A stretch of 64,000 nt of DNA from Spirochaetes bacterium GWE1_32_154 (GTDB lineage: Bacteria > Spirochaetota > GWE2-31-10): contig MIAY01000008.1 of assembly GCA_001829315.1 (NCBI GenBank), forward strand, positions 154,934 to 218,933. Direction: 5' to 3'. This document shows, in pieces, positions 56,094 through 64,000 of the stretch. Within the stretch, counting starts at the first letter, position 1; every line of letters begins with the position of its first letter. The notes under the pieces are model-generated. The model ran no database searches and had not been told where the DNA came from. It worked only from the letters and a program-made list of their open reading frames with translations. The translations under genes and the position numbers were made by a program.

Positions 56094-57711
56094 TGGTTTT
56101 TTCCCGTGAGTAGATTAGGGATGAATATCTATCGAGTATAATTGATTTATTTTTTATCTTGTATTTTGAATCTGAAAAAACAAGAGAATAATCATTTATT
56201 ATTTCAAGAGGTAAAGAGACCGGGCTGTTTGATATATTAATTATGACAAAACATTCATTATTTTTGAAGGTTCTCTTGAATGTTACTAATTTTTTATTGA
56301 TATTTTCAAAGTTTATTGAACCCTGACAAAGTGCCTTATTATTATTACGAAGGTTTATTAATTGTTTGTAATGTGAAAGTAGTGAGGTTTTATCTTGTTG
56401 TTGTTCTGTAACATTGATTTTTTTGTATTCCTTATTGCTTTGGCGGGGGCTGATTTTTCCCATAGTTGAAAAACCACCATGAAGAGCGTCATTCCACTGC
56501 ATCGGCGTTCGTAATGAATAATCAAATGTATACCGGTTATTCGAAGTCATCCCGATTTCCTCGCCGTAGTATATAAATGGTATGCCCGGTGTTGTTAATA
56601 ATGCTGTCGCAGCTATTTTAAGTAATTGAGGATTTTGTTTAAATCGTGTCGCAACCCTTGGTCCTAAAAATGAATCATGGTTACCTAGAACATTTGAAAC
56701 ATACCCGCCATCAGGCATTTTATTATATTCTTCTTGAAGTTTTTCTGTGAAAAATTGTGCGTTTTCATTAAAAATTGCTTTGGTAAGATTTCCAATAAAT
56801 CCAAAATTAAAATACCCGTGAAGAGAATCTGTTCCGTCACCTATATATTCACTTTTACCCGCTTCACCAATAAGATATTTTCCGTCGTATGAATTAACAA
56901 GTTTTCTGATACCTTTAAAAAGATCAATTGTTTCCGGTAAATCCGCTAGAATACCATTTTCATTTTCAAAAATATGAGTAGCAGCGTCAAATCGAAAACC
57001 GTCAACACCAATGTTTAACCAGAACGTAAGAACCTGTTGTATGTATCGGTAAACCTGTTCATTTTTGAAGTTTAAATCAGGCATACTACGGCTGAAAAGA
57101 CCGTAATAATACTTTTTATCCTTTCCTTCATGCCACACCGGATTAGCACTCCACGGTTGTCTCCAGTATAGTTTTTCTGAAGACCAGGTAAACCAGTCTC
57201 TGTAGGGACTGCCACTGGAATTTAATGCACTGATAAAAAATGGATTATCACTTGAGCAATGGTTTATAACCATATCCATAACAATACCGATTCCTTTGTT
57301 GTGTGCTTTTGCAATTAATTCTTTAAAATCCTCAATGGTTCCATACTCCGGTGCTATTTTCATGTAATCCATAATTGCATAGCCATGATCACCATCACTA
57401 TTCATATTAATTGGCATAAGCCAAATGCCCTTAACCCCAAGTTCTTTCAGGTAATCAAGTTTTTCTATAACACCACGAAGATCTCCGATACCGTCATTGT
57501 TAGAGTCATAAAAAGACCGGACAAATATTTCATAAAAAACAGCATTACTATACCACTCGTTGGGCAAGGATGATTTTTTATTTTCAAAGTGTAATGAATC
57601 GGGAATTACTGTAAATGAATAATTATTACTGTTACTTGTGAAAATAATGAGTAGAAATACCAGTATTAATGTATATTTTATATGGCTTTTAATCATAATG
57701 AACAATATCAT
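56086..57711 (-). CDS. Exported GH13 alpha-glucosidase or maltodextrin-active amylase
   Basis: A 541-aa glycoside hydrolase family 13 enzyme with an N-terminal hydrophobic signal or anchor (about 1-30). The four conserved regions are DMVINH (I), GFRFDAATH (II, nucleophile Asp), LIGEAG (III, acid/base Glu) and VLGNHDS (IV, stabilising Asp). It acts on alpha-1,4 or alpha-1,6 glucans in the periplasm or outside the cell. It is the first gene of an operon with the MalF- and MalG-like permeases. ATG 57711 has no clear ribosome-binding site; an ATG five codons later is an alternative. Confidence 0.88.
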   Translation of the reverse strand: MILFIMIKSHIKYTLILVFLLIIFTSNSNNYSFTVIPDSLHFENKKSSLPNEWYSNAVFYEIFVRSFYDSNNDGIGDLRGVIEKLDYLKELGVKGIWLMPINMNSDGDHGYAIMDYMKIAPEYGTIEDFKELIAKAHNKGIGIVMDMVINHCSSDNPFFISALNSSGSPYRDWFTWSSEKLYWRQPWSANPVWHEGKDKKYYYGLFSRSMPDLNFKNEQVYRYIQQVLTFWLNIGVDGFRFDAATHIFENENGILADLPETIDLFKGIRKLVNSYDGKYLIGEAGKSEYIGDGTDSLHGYFNFGFIGNLTKAIFNENAQFFTEKLQEEYNKMPDGGYVSNVLGNHDSFLGPRVATRFKQNPQLLKIAATALLTTPGIPFIYYGEEIGMTSNNRYTFDYSLRTPMQWNDALHGGFSTMGKISPRQSNKEYKKINVTEQQQDKTSLLSHYKQLINLRNNNKALCQGSINFENINKKLVTFKRTFKNNECFVIINISNSPVSLPLEIINDYSLVFSDSKYKIKNKSIILDRYSSLIYSREKTNE

Positions 57712-57738
57712 TATTTAAATATTTTTGCAAAATAAAAT

Positions 57739-57771
57739 AAAAAAAGCACTCAATTTTGAGTGCTTTTTTTT
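57739..57771. terminator. Bidirectional rho-independent terminator
   Basis: GCACTCAA at 57746-57753 and TTGAGTGC at 57756-57763, with an A run before and a T run after. It ends the small exported protein gene on the minus strand and would also stop plus-strand transcription. Confidence 0.85.
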
Positions 57772-57778
57772 ATTTTAT

Positions 57779-58375
57779 TTATTCTTTTTCAGACCGGGCA
57801 GCTTTGGGATTAGCAATTAACATTTTTAATTGACTGGCTATTGTAAGACCAGCCTGACCGATTCCTTTGTCACTAACAACACCAGGTATTGTACCGCCAC
57901 TTTCAATAATCTGAAGTGTCATAACAGAAATTGGAGTCTCTAAATTTGAAGCTTCATATAGATTGATTCTACAAGTAAATGTATGACCAACCATAGGAAC
58001 CGGAACTATTCTATCAACATTTAGCATTATGACATATTTTTTAGTAACTTTTGATTTATCTGCAATTCTTGAAATCGGTTTACCTGATTTTAATAATTTA
58101 TCCATCGATTTAAGAAATTCGGTTTGTAGACCAGCAGCGGTAACTTTTGGTGGTTTGCCATTTTTTTCAGTTTGATCTTTAATCCAATCTTCAATTAATG
58201 AGTCAAAAATAATTGTATTTTCAAAAGAAACAATTAAGTCAGTCGGCGCTTTTTTGATCTCAGCTAAATCAGTTTTTCCTTCACGAACATAAAAACCAAG
58301 TTTAACATCTTCTTTAGCAAATAAAAATGAAGATATGCTAGAGAGTAACAATAAAGAAATCAGTAATCTTTTCAT
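57779..58375 (-). CDS. Small exported protein of unknown function
   Basis: A 198-aa protein with a clear signal peptide (MKRLLISLLLLSSISSFLFA). The mature part has beta-strand-rich segments (KKYVIMLNVDRIVPVP, GHTFTCRINLYEA, VMTLQIIESGGTIPG) and a Lys-rich helix. I recognise no family. AGGAG precedes the ATG. It is separated from the maltodextrin operon by a strong terminator, so it is probably an independent unit. Confidence 0.65.
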   Translation of the reverse strand: MKRLLISLLLLSSISSFLFAKEDVKLGFYVREGKTDLAEIKKAPTDLIVSFENTIIFDSLIEDWIKDQTEKNGKPPKVTAAGLQTEFLKSMDKLLKSGKPISRIADKSKVTKKYVIMLNVDRIVPVPMVGHTFTCRINLYEASNLETPISVMTLQIIESGGTIPGVVSDKGIGQAGLTIASQLKMLIANPKAARSEKE

Positions 58376-58569
58376 AAAAATCTCCTAATATAAAGTTACT
58401 TTATTATATTTATTAATTATTAATAAGTCAAATTTAAAAATTAAAAAAAATAAATAATGATATAAATAAAAAAAACTTTTATATATCAGATTATTAGTAT
58501 ATAGTACCGTTGTAGTATTTGTTGTTTTTATTTTTTTTTACCAATGTAATGCGTGGGAGGATTAGTAGT

Positions 58570-59415
58570 ATGCAAAGTCATGTAACTGAATTACTTCAAA
58601 AACCAAAAATAATTAATTGGATAGAAATGCCTTCTGCGATTGGTGAAGACGAACACATTGAGTTTTTAAAAAATGATATTTTTCTCCAACGTCATGAAGG
58701 TTTAATGGATCATATTTTAAAACTCAATAAAATATGTGAGAGTGAATCTGTTTATTTTTTCAATCTTGATAAAATTCTTTCGAGGAATTTAATTAATAAT
58801 AATGATGCATTAATGTTTTCTAAAAATTTTATTCAGTTTATTAATAAATATTTTTCATTCAAATCACTCGTTCATACCAATTTAATTGATGATAAATTAT
58901 CAAATTTGTTCAGATCAGAAGGTATTGCTTATATTGAAAGAAATCTTGAAGATAAGAAAAATGCAATGATGACAACATTGGATATGATTAAACCGTTTTT
59001 TTCAATTAATAATAAAGTTCTACGGTCATATATTCGTGTTAATCTTGAAAAATATAGATATAAAGTAGAAATTCTAAATACCGGCGGTACAAAAAGTCCT
59101 GACTCTGGTATTATGAAAGATTTATCAGTTAATGGAGCCGGGATAATTCTAAATAATTTAAATAGTATTGAAAATTATAATTTAAAAGATGCTGTTTCTA
59201 TCAATATGTATATCAGACAATATCTAATTAAAGTACAAATCGGGTTTGTAACAAGAATTAATAAAGACGAGAATGCATTGGGGATAACATTTGATATAAA
59301 TAGCAGAAAAATGTTAAGCATGATGGCTGCTGAGAATCTATCAAAGTTAATATATCATTATCTTGAAGAGGCAATTAAGAAAATATCGATTGGAAATCCA
59401 AGGGTTCCCAATTAA
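58570..59415 (+). CDS. PilZ-domain protein
   Basis: A 281-aa protein. An N-terminal helical region of about 155 residues is followed by a C-terminal PilZ domain (about 165-275): RVNLEKYRYKVEI is the arginine-containing start and KDLSVNGAGI gives the D-x-S-x-x-G signature that binds cyclic di-GMP. The second arginine of the RxxxR pattern is replaced, so c-di-GMP binding needs confirmation. The open frame extends 17 codons further upstream, but GGGAGG lies nine bases before ATG 58570. Role: probable c-di-GMP effector. Confidence 0.78.
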   Translation: MQSHVTELLQKPKIINWIEMPSAIGEDEHIEFLKNDIFLQRHEGLMDHILKLNKICESESVYFFNLDKILSRNLINNNDALMFSKNFIQFINKYFSFKSLVHTNLIDDKLSNLFRSEGIAYIERNLEDKKNAMMTTLDMIKPFFSINNKVLRSYIRVNLEKYRYKVEILNTGGTKSPDSGIMKDLSVNGAGIILNNLNSIENYNLKDAVSINMYIRQYLIKVQIGFVTRINKDENALGITFDINSRKMLSMMAAENLSKLIYHYLEEAIKKISIGNPRVPN

Positions 59416-59425
59416 ATAATACTAA

Positions 59426-59469
59426 AAGGTTGTAATTTCTAAATGATTTTTCTGACAATTTACAACCTT
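59426..59469 (-). terminator. Hairpin between the convergent PilZ and trxA genes
   Basis: AAGGTTGTAA at 59426-59435 and its complement at 59460-59469, with a 24-base loop. On the minus strand it is followed by TTTT, so it may end the trxA transcript. Confidence 0.45.
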
Positions 59470-59498
59470 AAAGTATTGAGATGAAAACTATAGAACCC

Positions 59499-59819
59499 CT
59501 ATAAATAATCTTTAAATAATGCAATTATAGATTCTTTTGGTTGCGAACCAACTGCTTGTTTTACTTCTTTACCGTCTTTGAACACAATTAAACTTGGAAT
59601 GCTTCGGATACCGTATTTTGCAGGTGCTGACTGATTTTCATCAACATTACATTTGCAAATTTTAACTTTACCGCTATATTCTTTTGCTAATTCTTCAATA
59701 ATAGGACCTATCATTTTACACGGTCCGCACCAGGGTGCCCAAAAATCAACAAGAACAGGTAATTCAGAAGTTAATACCTCATTATCAAAATTATCATCTG
59801 TTAAAACAACATAGCTCAT
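59499..59819 (-). CDS. trxA: Thioredoxin
   Basis: A 106-aa thioredoxin with the redox motif WCGPC (30-34), the buried Asp of LVDFWAPW, the cis-Pro in IRSIPSLIVFKDG, and a normal length. It reduces protein disulfides with NADPH via thioredoxin reductase. AGGAG precedes the ATG. The gene is 42 bases downstream of an unknown gene on the same strand and may be cotranscribed with it. Confidence 0.97.
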   Translation of the reverse strand: MSYVVLTDDNFDNEVLTSELPVLVDFWAPWCGPCKMIGPIIEELAKEYSGKVKICKCNVDENQSAPAKYGIRSIPSLIVFKDGKEVKQAVGSQPKESIIALFKDYL

Positions 59820-59861
59820 ATATATCTCCTGAAAAAATTAAATTTTTATTTGATTCGGATT

Positions 59862-60821
59862 TTACCAATTGTTTTCAGCAGAAATCCGATAAAATTCATC
59901 AAGCATTTTTATATCAAAACCATAATATTTATAGTTTCTTCTTTGAGTCTGGAACCAGCTTTTCGCAAAAGTTTCGGCACCTTTATCAATTTTCATACCG
60001 GGTTTATATGTTTTTCCAAGAGAATAAAAAATTCTTGAAATTCTGCTTGAGGCCGGTAATAACGGATCATCTAATGCACTGACATGCGCCATAGTAGCTG
60101 CTTGTATAATTTCAGGTGGAAAATTGGATAAAATTGAAGCAAACTGCCTTGAAAGATTTTGAAAATACTTTTCACGGACGGCTGAGTTAGGAAACTTTAA
60201 ATCACCGGGTTGATAATCCATACTATTTATCATGGTAATAGATATGTCATTTCTCACATGACCTAAAATGCTGAATATTAGTATAAGTTTAATGTAATCA
60301 GCAATACTGTTTGCATTAAGACGTATTTTTTCAACTTTTTCTAACTCAAAAGCAATATATGATCTTTTTAAAAAACATTCATCAACGTAGTTATTTATCA
60401 CTTTGTTGTTAAGTATTTTAATAATCGGGCTTAATGTCCGTCTAATCTCAATTCTTTTTGAAAGTTCCTGGAGAAATGAAAATAATAATTTTTGAAAACT
60501 CCCTGTATTAAATTCTTTCTTAAATAATTCATTAAAAAATTTGAACGAAACTAATGACGATGATATCTTTTCAAATTCTTTATTGAGTTTTTCGTCTGTA
60601 ATTTCCAGAAGACAATTGAGAAATAGTAATTCAACCTGGTCAGTTGAAACACCGGGAAAAAAAGAAGCTGTTGAAAATGTTCCGATTAAAGCTCGATAAT
60701 TCTGTTTGTAAAAAACAAGAATATTTTCTTCGATTTCCAATGCTGTTTCGTTTGAAAAACACGGATTTGCTGTTAATCTTTTCACAAAGTTCATCATCTT
60801 TTCTTTATTATCGTTTTGCAT
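59862..60821 (-). CDS. Unrecognised helical cytoplasmic protein
   Basis: A 319-aa protein, mostly alpha-helical, without signal peptide or membrane span. Recognisable features are limited: AIEIEENILVFYKQ-type helices near the start, TLSPIIKILNNKVINNYVDEC in the middle, and a more polar C-terminal part with SSRISRIFYSLGKTYKPGM and KGAETFAKSWFQTQRRN. It shows no catalytic motif I recognise. It lies between trxA and the glyS terminator, so it heads a two-gene unit with trxA. Confidence 0.6.
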   Translation of the reverse strand: MQNDNKEKMMNFVKRLTANPCFSNETALEIEENILVFYKQNYRALIGTFSTASFFPGVSTDQVELLFLNCLLEITDEKLNKEFEKISSSLVSFKFFNELFKKEFNTGSFQKLLFSFLQELSKRIEIRRTLSPIIKILNNKVINNYVDECFLKRSYIAFELEKVEKIRLNANSIADYIKLILIFSILGHVRNDISITMINSMDYQPGDLKFPNSAVREKYFQNLSRQFASILSNFPPEIIQAATMAHVSALDDPLLPASSRISRIFYSLGKTYKPGMKIDKGAETFAKSWFQTQRRNYKYYGFDIKMLDEFYRISAENNW

Positions 60822-60956
60822 ACGCTACCTGAATTTGAATTTTCTTAAATTAGATATTATTTATTCATATCGATTATATTTTATATTATAATAAAAAATT
60901 ATTAAATGCAAAAAAATTTTTGTATTTTTTTATAAATATAAATAGCATAATGGAAA

Positions 60957-60993
60957 AAGCCTCTTGTAACAACCTAAGTTATTAAAGAGGCTT
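60957..60993 (-). terminator. Terminator of the gltX-glyS operon
   Basis: AAGCCTCTT at 60957-60965 pairs with AAGAGGCTT at 60985-60993, with TTTTT following on the minus strand. It lies eight bases downstream of the glyS stop. Confidence 0.8.
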
Positions 60994-61000
60994 ATAGTAT

Positions 61001-62329
61001 TTATCGTTTCCAGTTTTTTATTTCTTCTTTTAGAACTCTTGTTAAATCTTCAATTTTAACTCTTTTTTGTTCCATTGAGTCTCTATGTCTTAGAGTTACT
61101 GCATTATCTTCTTTTGTATCATAATCAATAGTTAAGCAAAAAGGTGTACCGATTTCATCCTGTCGTGCATATCTTCTACCGATAGCACCGGATTGATCGT
61201 AGAATGTTGTAAAATCTTCTTTTAAATCAGTTGCAATTTTTTTTGCAATTTCATCAAGCCCGTCTTTTTTCATTAATGGAAACACTGCAACTTTAACCGG
61301 AGCAAGTTTTGGATGAAAATGCAGAACTACCCGTGTTTCACCGTTTTCTTTTACTTCCTCATCATACGCATCAAGTAAAAATGCAAGGGTTGCTCTATCA
61401 GCACCGGCTGCAGGTTCTATAACAAATGGTAAATAACGTTCTTTTGTTTGATCATCGAAATAAGTTAAGTCTTTACCTGAATGTTCCTGATGTGTTTTCA
61501 AATCAAAATCGGTTCTATTTGCAATTCCTTCCAATTCATCCCATCCCCACGGATACATAAATTCAACATCGGCACATGCTTTTGCGTAATGAGCAAGTTC
61601 TGATTTGTCATGTTCACGAAGCCGTAAGTTATCCGGTCTGATTCCGTATATATGATACCATTGCAATCGCTGATTCTTCCAGTATTCATACCATTTTTCA
61701 TCTTCTTCAGGCGGAACAAAAAATTCCATTTCCATTTGTTCAAATTCCCGTGTTCTAAAAACAAAATTCCCCGGTGTAATTTCATTTCTGAATGATTTAC
61801 CGATTTGACCGATACCAAATGGTGGTTTTTGTCTTGAAGAATTCACAACATTTTTAAAATTGACAAACATACCCTGTGCAGTTTCAGGTCTCATATATAC
61901 AATAGCACCAGCATCTTCAAGCGGTCCCATAAATGTTTTAAACATCAGATTGAAATTTCGTGCTTCAGTAAGCCCGCCGCCACATTCAGGACATTTTGAT
62001 TGATCTTCAAGTTTATCCTGTCTCCATCTTTTTTTACATTCTTTACAGTCAACCAAGGGGTCAGTAAAGTTTTTTAAATGACCTGAAGCTACCCAGACCT
62101 GAGGTGCCATAAGTATTGAACAATCAATTCCTTCAACATCATCACGTTTGAGAATCATATAGTCCCACCATGCATTTTTTACATTTCTTTTTAATTCTAT
62201 TCCCATAGGGCCGTAATCCCAACATGAACTAAGCCCGCCGTAAATCTCTGATGACTGGAATACAAAACCTCTTCTTTTTGCAAGAGAAACAATTTTTTCC
62301 ATTAAATCTTCTTTTTTCTTTTCAGCCAT
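61001..62329 (-). CDS. glyS: Glycyl-tRNA synthetase (single-chain type)
   Basis: Class II aminoacyl-tRNA synthetase that charges tRNA-Gly, of the homodimeric type (442 aa) rather than the alpha2beta2 type. It has [14 protein letters not shown] and SCWDYGPMG near the start, a zinc-binding cysteine set (CKECKKRW and CPECGG), motif 2 [14 protein letters not shown] and motif 3 [13 protein letters not shown], and ends with the anticodon-binding domain. GGGAG precedes the ATG, nine bases after the gltX stop, so gltX and glyS form an operon. Confidence 0.96.
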   Translation of the reverse strand: MAEKKKEDLMEKIVSLAKRRGFVFQSSEIYGGLSSCWDYGPMGIELKRNVKNAWWDYMILKRDDVEGIDCSILMAPQVWVASGHLKNFTDPLVDCKECKKRWRQDKLEDQSKCPECGGGLTEARNFNLMFKTFMGPLEDAGAIVYMRPETAQGMFVNFKNVVNSSRQKPPFGIGQIGKSFRNEITPGNFVFRTREFEQMEMEFFVPPEEDEKWYEYWKNQRLQWYHIYGIRPDNLRLREHDKSELAHYAKACADVEFMYPWGWDELEGIANRTDFDLKTHQEHSGKDLTYFDDQTKERYLPFVIEPAAGADRATLAFLLDAYDEEVKENGETRVVLHFHPKLAPVKVAVFPLMKKDGLDEIAKKIATDLKEDFTTFYDQSGAIGRRYARQDEIGTPFCLTIDYDTKEDNAVTLRHRDSMEQKRVKIEDLTRVLKEEIKNWKR

Positions 62330-62338
62330 GGTTACTCC

Positions 62339-63808
62339 CTATAGTTCGCTTTTAAGTTTATTTATTGCATTTTCAATTCTTTTAAGAGATCTTTCTTTGC
62401 CGAGAATATGCATTACAGGAAAAAGTTCAGGACTTTTATTGACTCCGGTTATTGCAATTCGTAATGGCATAAATACAGCACCTGCTTTAACACCAAGTTT
62501 TTCTGTTATACTGTAAATCTCAGCTTCAAGTTCTTTGTCATCTTTTTCACCTAATGCTTCAAGCATTTCTTTTGCCATCGATAATACTTCAATGATTTTT
62601 GATTTTTCTGTGTTTTTTGGTACTATCATTTCCCATGTTTTATAAGGAGGGTAGTCGCCAAAGAAAAAGTCAGAATAAAGCGGTGCATCAGTTAATAATT
62701 CTAAACGTTCCTGAACAAGAGGCATTATTGTATGTAAATAATCAAGTTCCTCTTTTGTCGGGTTTTTAGAAATAAGTCCTGCTTCTATATAATAAGGAAG
62801 AATCAATCCAATAATTTTTTCCTGTGACGATTTTCTTATGTAAGAACCATTAAAATAATTAAGTTTTTTATAATCAAATATTGCAGGGGATGAGTTTATT
62901 CGTTTAATATCAAATATTTTTGCAAGTTCCTGAAGTGAAAAAAACTCATCTTTATCATTATAAGACCAGCCTAATAACGCTATAAAATTAAGAAGTGCTT
63001 CCGGTAAATAGGCTTTTCTAAACTCTATAACCTGGGTTGCGCCATGCCGTTTTGAAAGTTTCTTACCGTCTTCACCCATAACCATCGGCATATGACAAAA
63101 TTGCGGATGATCCCAGCCAAATGCCTTGTATAACAAAACATGATTCGGGGTGGAAGGAATCCATTCCTGTGCACGTAACACATGGGTTATTTCCATAAAA
63201 TGGTCGTCAATAATATTTGCCAGGTGGTAGGTTGGAAAACCGTCTGATTTTAGAAGTACGAAATCCTGTAGTGTATTGTTATCAACTTCAATTCTGCCAA
63301 GAATTGTATCTTCAAATGAAGTTTTCCCGTCAAGCGGTGCTTTAAATCGAATAACCGGTTGAATGCCCGACTGTTTTTTTTCTTCAATTTCCTCAGCTGA
63401 TAATGTCCGGCAGTGTCTGTCGTAACCGGGAGGCAGTTTATTGGCTTCCTGGATTTTTTTAATTCTTTCAAGCCTTCCGCTGTCGCAGTAGCAATAATAA
63501 GCATGACCTGTTTCTACAAGTTTTTCTGCATATTCTTTATAAAGTGCAATTCTCTCTGATTGTATATAAGGGCCAAACGGACCGTTTTTGTCCGGACCTT
63601 CATCATATTCTATTCCCAACCATTTAAAAGTCTGATAAATATCATCTAAAGCGCCGTCAAAATATCGTGTTTGATCGGTATCTTCAATTCTTAATATAAA
63701 ATCACCATTATTAGCTTTAGCAAAGAGGTAATTAAACAATGCAGTTCTTACTCCCCCGATGTGCTGATATCCGGTTGGTGATGGTGCATATCTTACTCTA
63801 ACTTTCAT
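62339..63808 (-). CDS. gltX: Glutamyl-tRNA synthetase
   Basis: Class I aminoacyl-tRNA synthetase of 489 aa, normal length. It has the HIGH-type motif SPTGYQHIGG (11-20), FILRIEDTD, the KMSKS-type motif KKLSKRHG, and the insert with cysteines YCYCDSG that marks a zinc-binding bacterial GluRS. Whether it charges tRNA-Glu only or also tRNA-Gln (for amidotransfer) cannot be told. GGAG lies ten bases before the ATG. It is followed by glyS in the same operon. Confidence 0.96.
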   Translation of the reverse strand: MKVRVRYAPSPTGYQHIGGVRTALFNYLFAKANNGDFILRIEDTDQTRYFDGALDDIYQTFKWLGIEYDEGPDKNGPFGPYIQSERIALYKEYAEKLVETGHAYYCYCDSGRLERIKKIQEANKLPPGYDRHCRTLSAEEIEEKKQSGIQPVIRFKAPLDGKTSFEDTILGRIEVDNNTLQDFVLLKSDGFPTYHLANIIDDHFMEITHVLRAQEWIPSTPNHVLLYKAFGWDHPQFCHMPMVMGEDGKKLSKRHGATQVIEFRKAYLPEALLNFIALLGWSYNDKDEFFSLQELAKIFDIKRINSSPAIFDYKKLNYFNGSYIRKSSQEKIIGLILPYYIEAGLISKNPTKEELDYLHTIMPLVQERLELLTDAPLYSDFFFGDYPPYKTWEMIVPKNTEKSKIIEVLSMAKEMLEALGEKDDKELEAEIYSITEKLGVKAGAVFMPLRIAITGVNKSPELFPVMHILGKERSLKRIENAINKLKSEL

Positions 63809-64000
63809 GTATTTGTCTCCGGGATAATAAAAAACTATTTTTTTGGTGCTACAATATAGATTATAAATCCAATATTATCAAGAATTTTCTAATATTTTAA
63901 TACATTTGGGTGTAATTTTTATTTTCTGGTAATTAAAAGTGGCAGGTTCTAAATTTTTGTACTAAAATTTAATTGACTAAAAAAAAACAAAATACAAAAG

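Noticed and set aside
63809..64000. Further gene upstream of gltX
   Set aside because: Only A+T-rich non-coding sequence is visible to the end of the window; it presumably holds the gltX promoter, but no clear motif pair stands out.

Overview
The window is a strongly A+T-rich, gene-dense bacterial chromosome segment, and the gene set points to a Spirochaetota member. This is inference from families and layout; no rRNA or other phylogenetic marker is present to settle it. The main pointers are a very long helical-repeat protein ending in a GreA domain (the arrangement known from Borrelia and Treponema), a short division cluster resembling that of treponemes, a metallo-beta-lactamase/cyclic-nucleotide-binding fusion, and several predicted lipoproteins and beta-barrel proteins that imply a diderm envelope.

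Layout. 0-7.7 kb: a tightly packed division operon, mraZ(partial)-rsmH-ftsL-mraY-ftsW-ftsQ-ftsA-ftsZ-xer, without the mur ligases or ftsI. 7.7-12.8 kb (minus): a fibronectin-III-like exported protein and a TPR/GreA pair. 13-17.3 kb (plus): trpS, then an unrecognised helical protein, a leucine-rich-repeat lipoprotein and an exported protein with seven copies of a 42-bp repeat. 17.3-21.4 kb (minus): a lipoprotein behind a perfect 20-bp hairpin, then an HDOD/histidine-kinase-like protein paired with an AAA+ ATPase. 21.5-33 kb: a ferritin-like protein, ilvE, a CrtI-like oxidoreductase, a PD-(D/E)XK-like protein, a beta-barrel protein, a toxin-antitoxin pair beside a decayed VapC remnant, the MBL/cNMP fusion, rlmE and an acyltransferase. 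33-36.4 kb: a small gene, ruvX, a double phosphoribosyltransferase and a PAS-SpoIIE phosphatase. 36.4-41.8 kb: mobA-like, potABCD and a divergent sigma-factor-like gene. 42-46 kb: ligA, tRNA-Cys, tRNA-Leu and a KDG-kinase-like gene. 46-52 kb: a PHP-glycosyltransferase fusion, citrate synthase and a cation/proton antiporter. 52-58.4 kb (minus): a maltodextrin operon (GH13, oversized MalF and MalG, radical SAM enzyme) and a small exported protein. 58.5-64 kb: a PilZ protein, trxA, an unknown gene, and gltX-glyS.

How it fits together. Housekeeping operons for division, translation, replication and polyamine import alternate with signalling genes (PilZ, HDOD, SpoIIE, cNMP, sigma-like) and envelope genes. 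Mobile-element content is low: one toxin-antitoxin locus with a dead neighbour, and two families of dispersed inverted repeats in the longest gene-free stretches. There is no CRISPR array, prophage or intact insertion sequence.

Best candidates for something undescribed are the HATPase-HDOD plus AAA+ pair, the oversized MalF/MalG operon without a binding protein or ATPase but with a radical SAM enzyme, the hairpin covering the ribosome-binding site of the 17.3-18.0 kb lipoprotein, the double phosphoribosyltransferase with a decayed second site, and perfect inverted repeats lying inside essential coding sequences.
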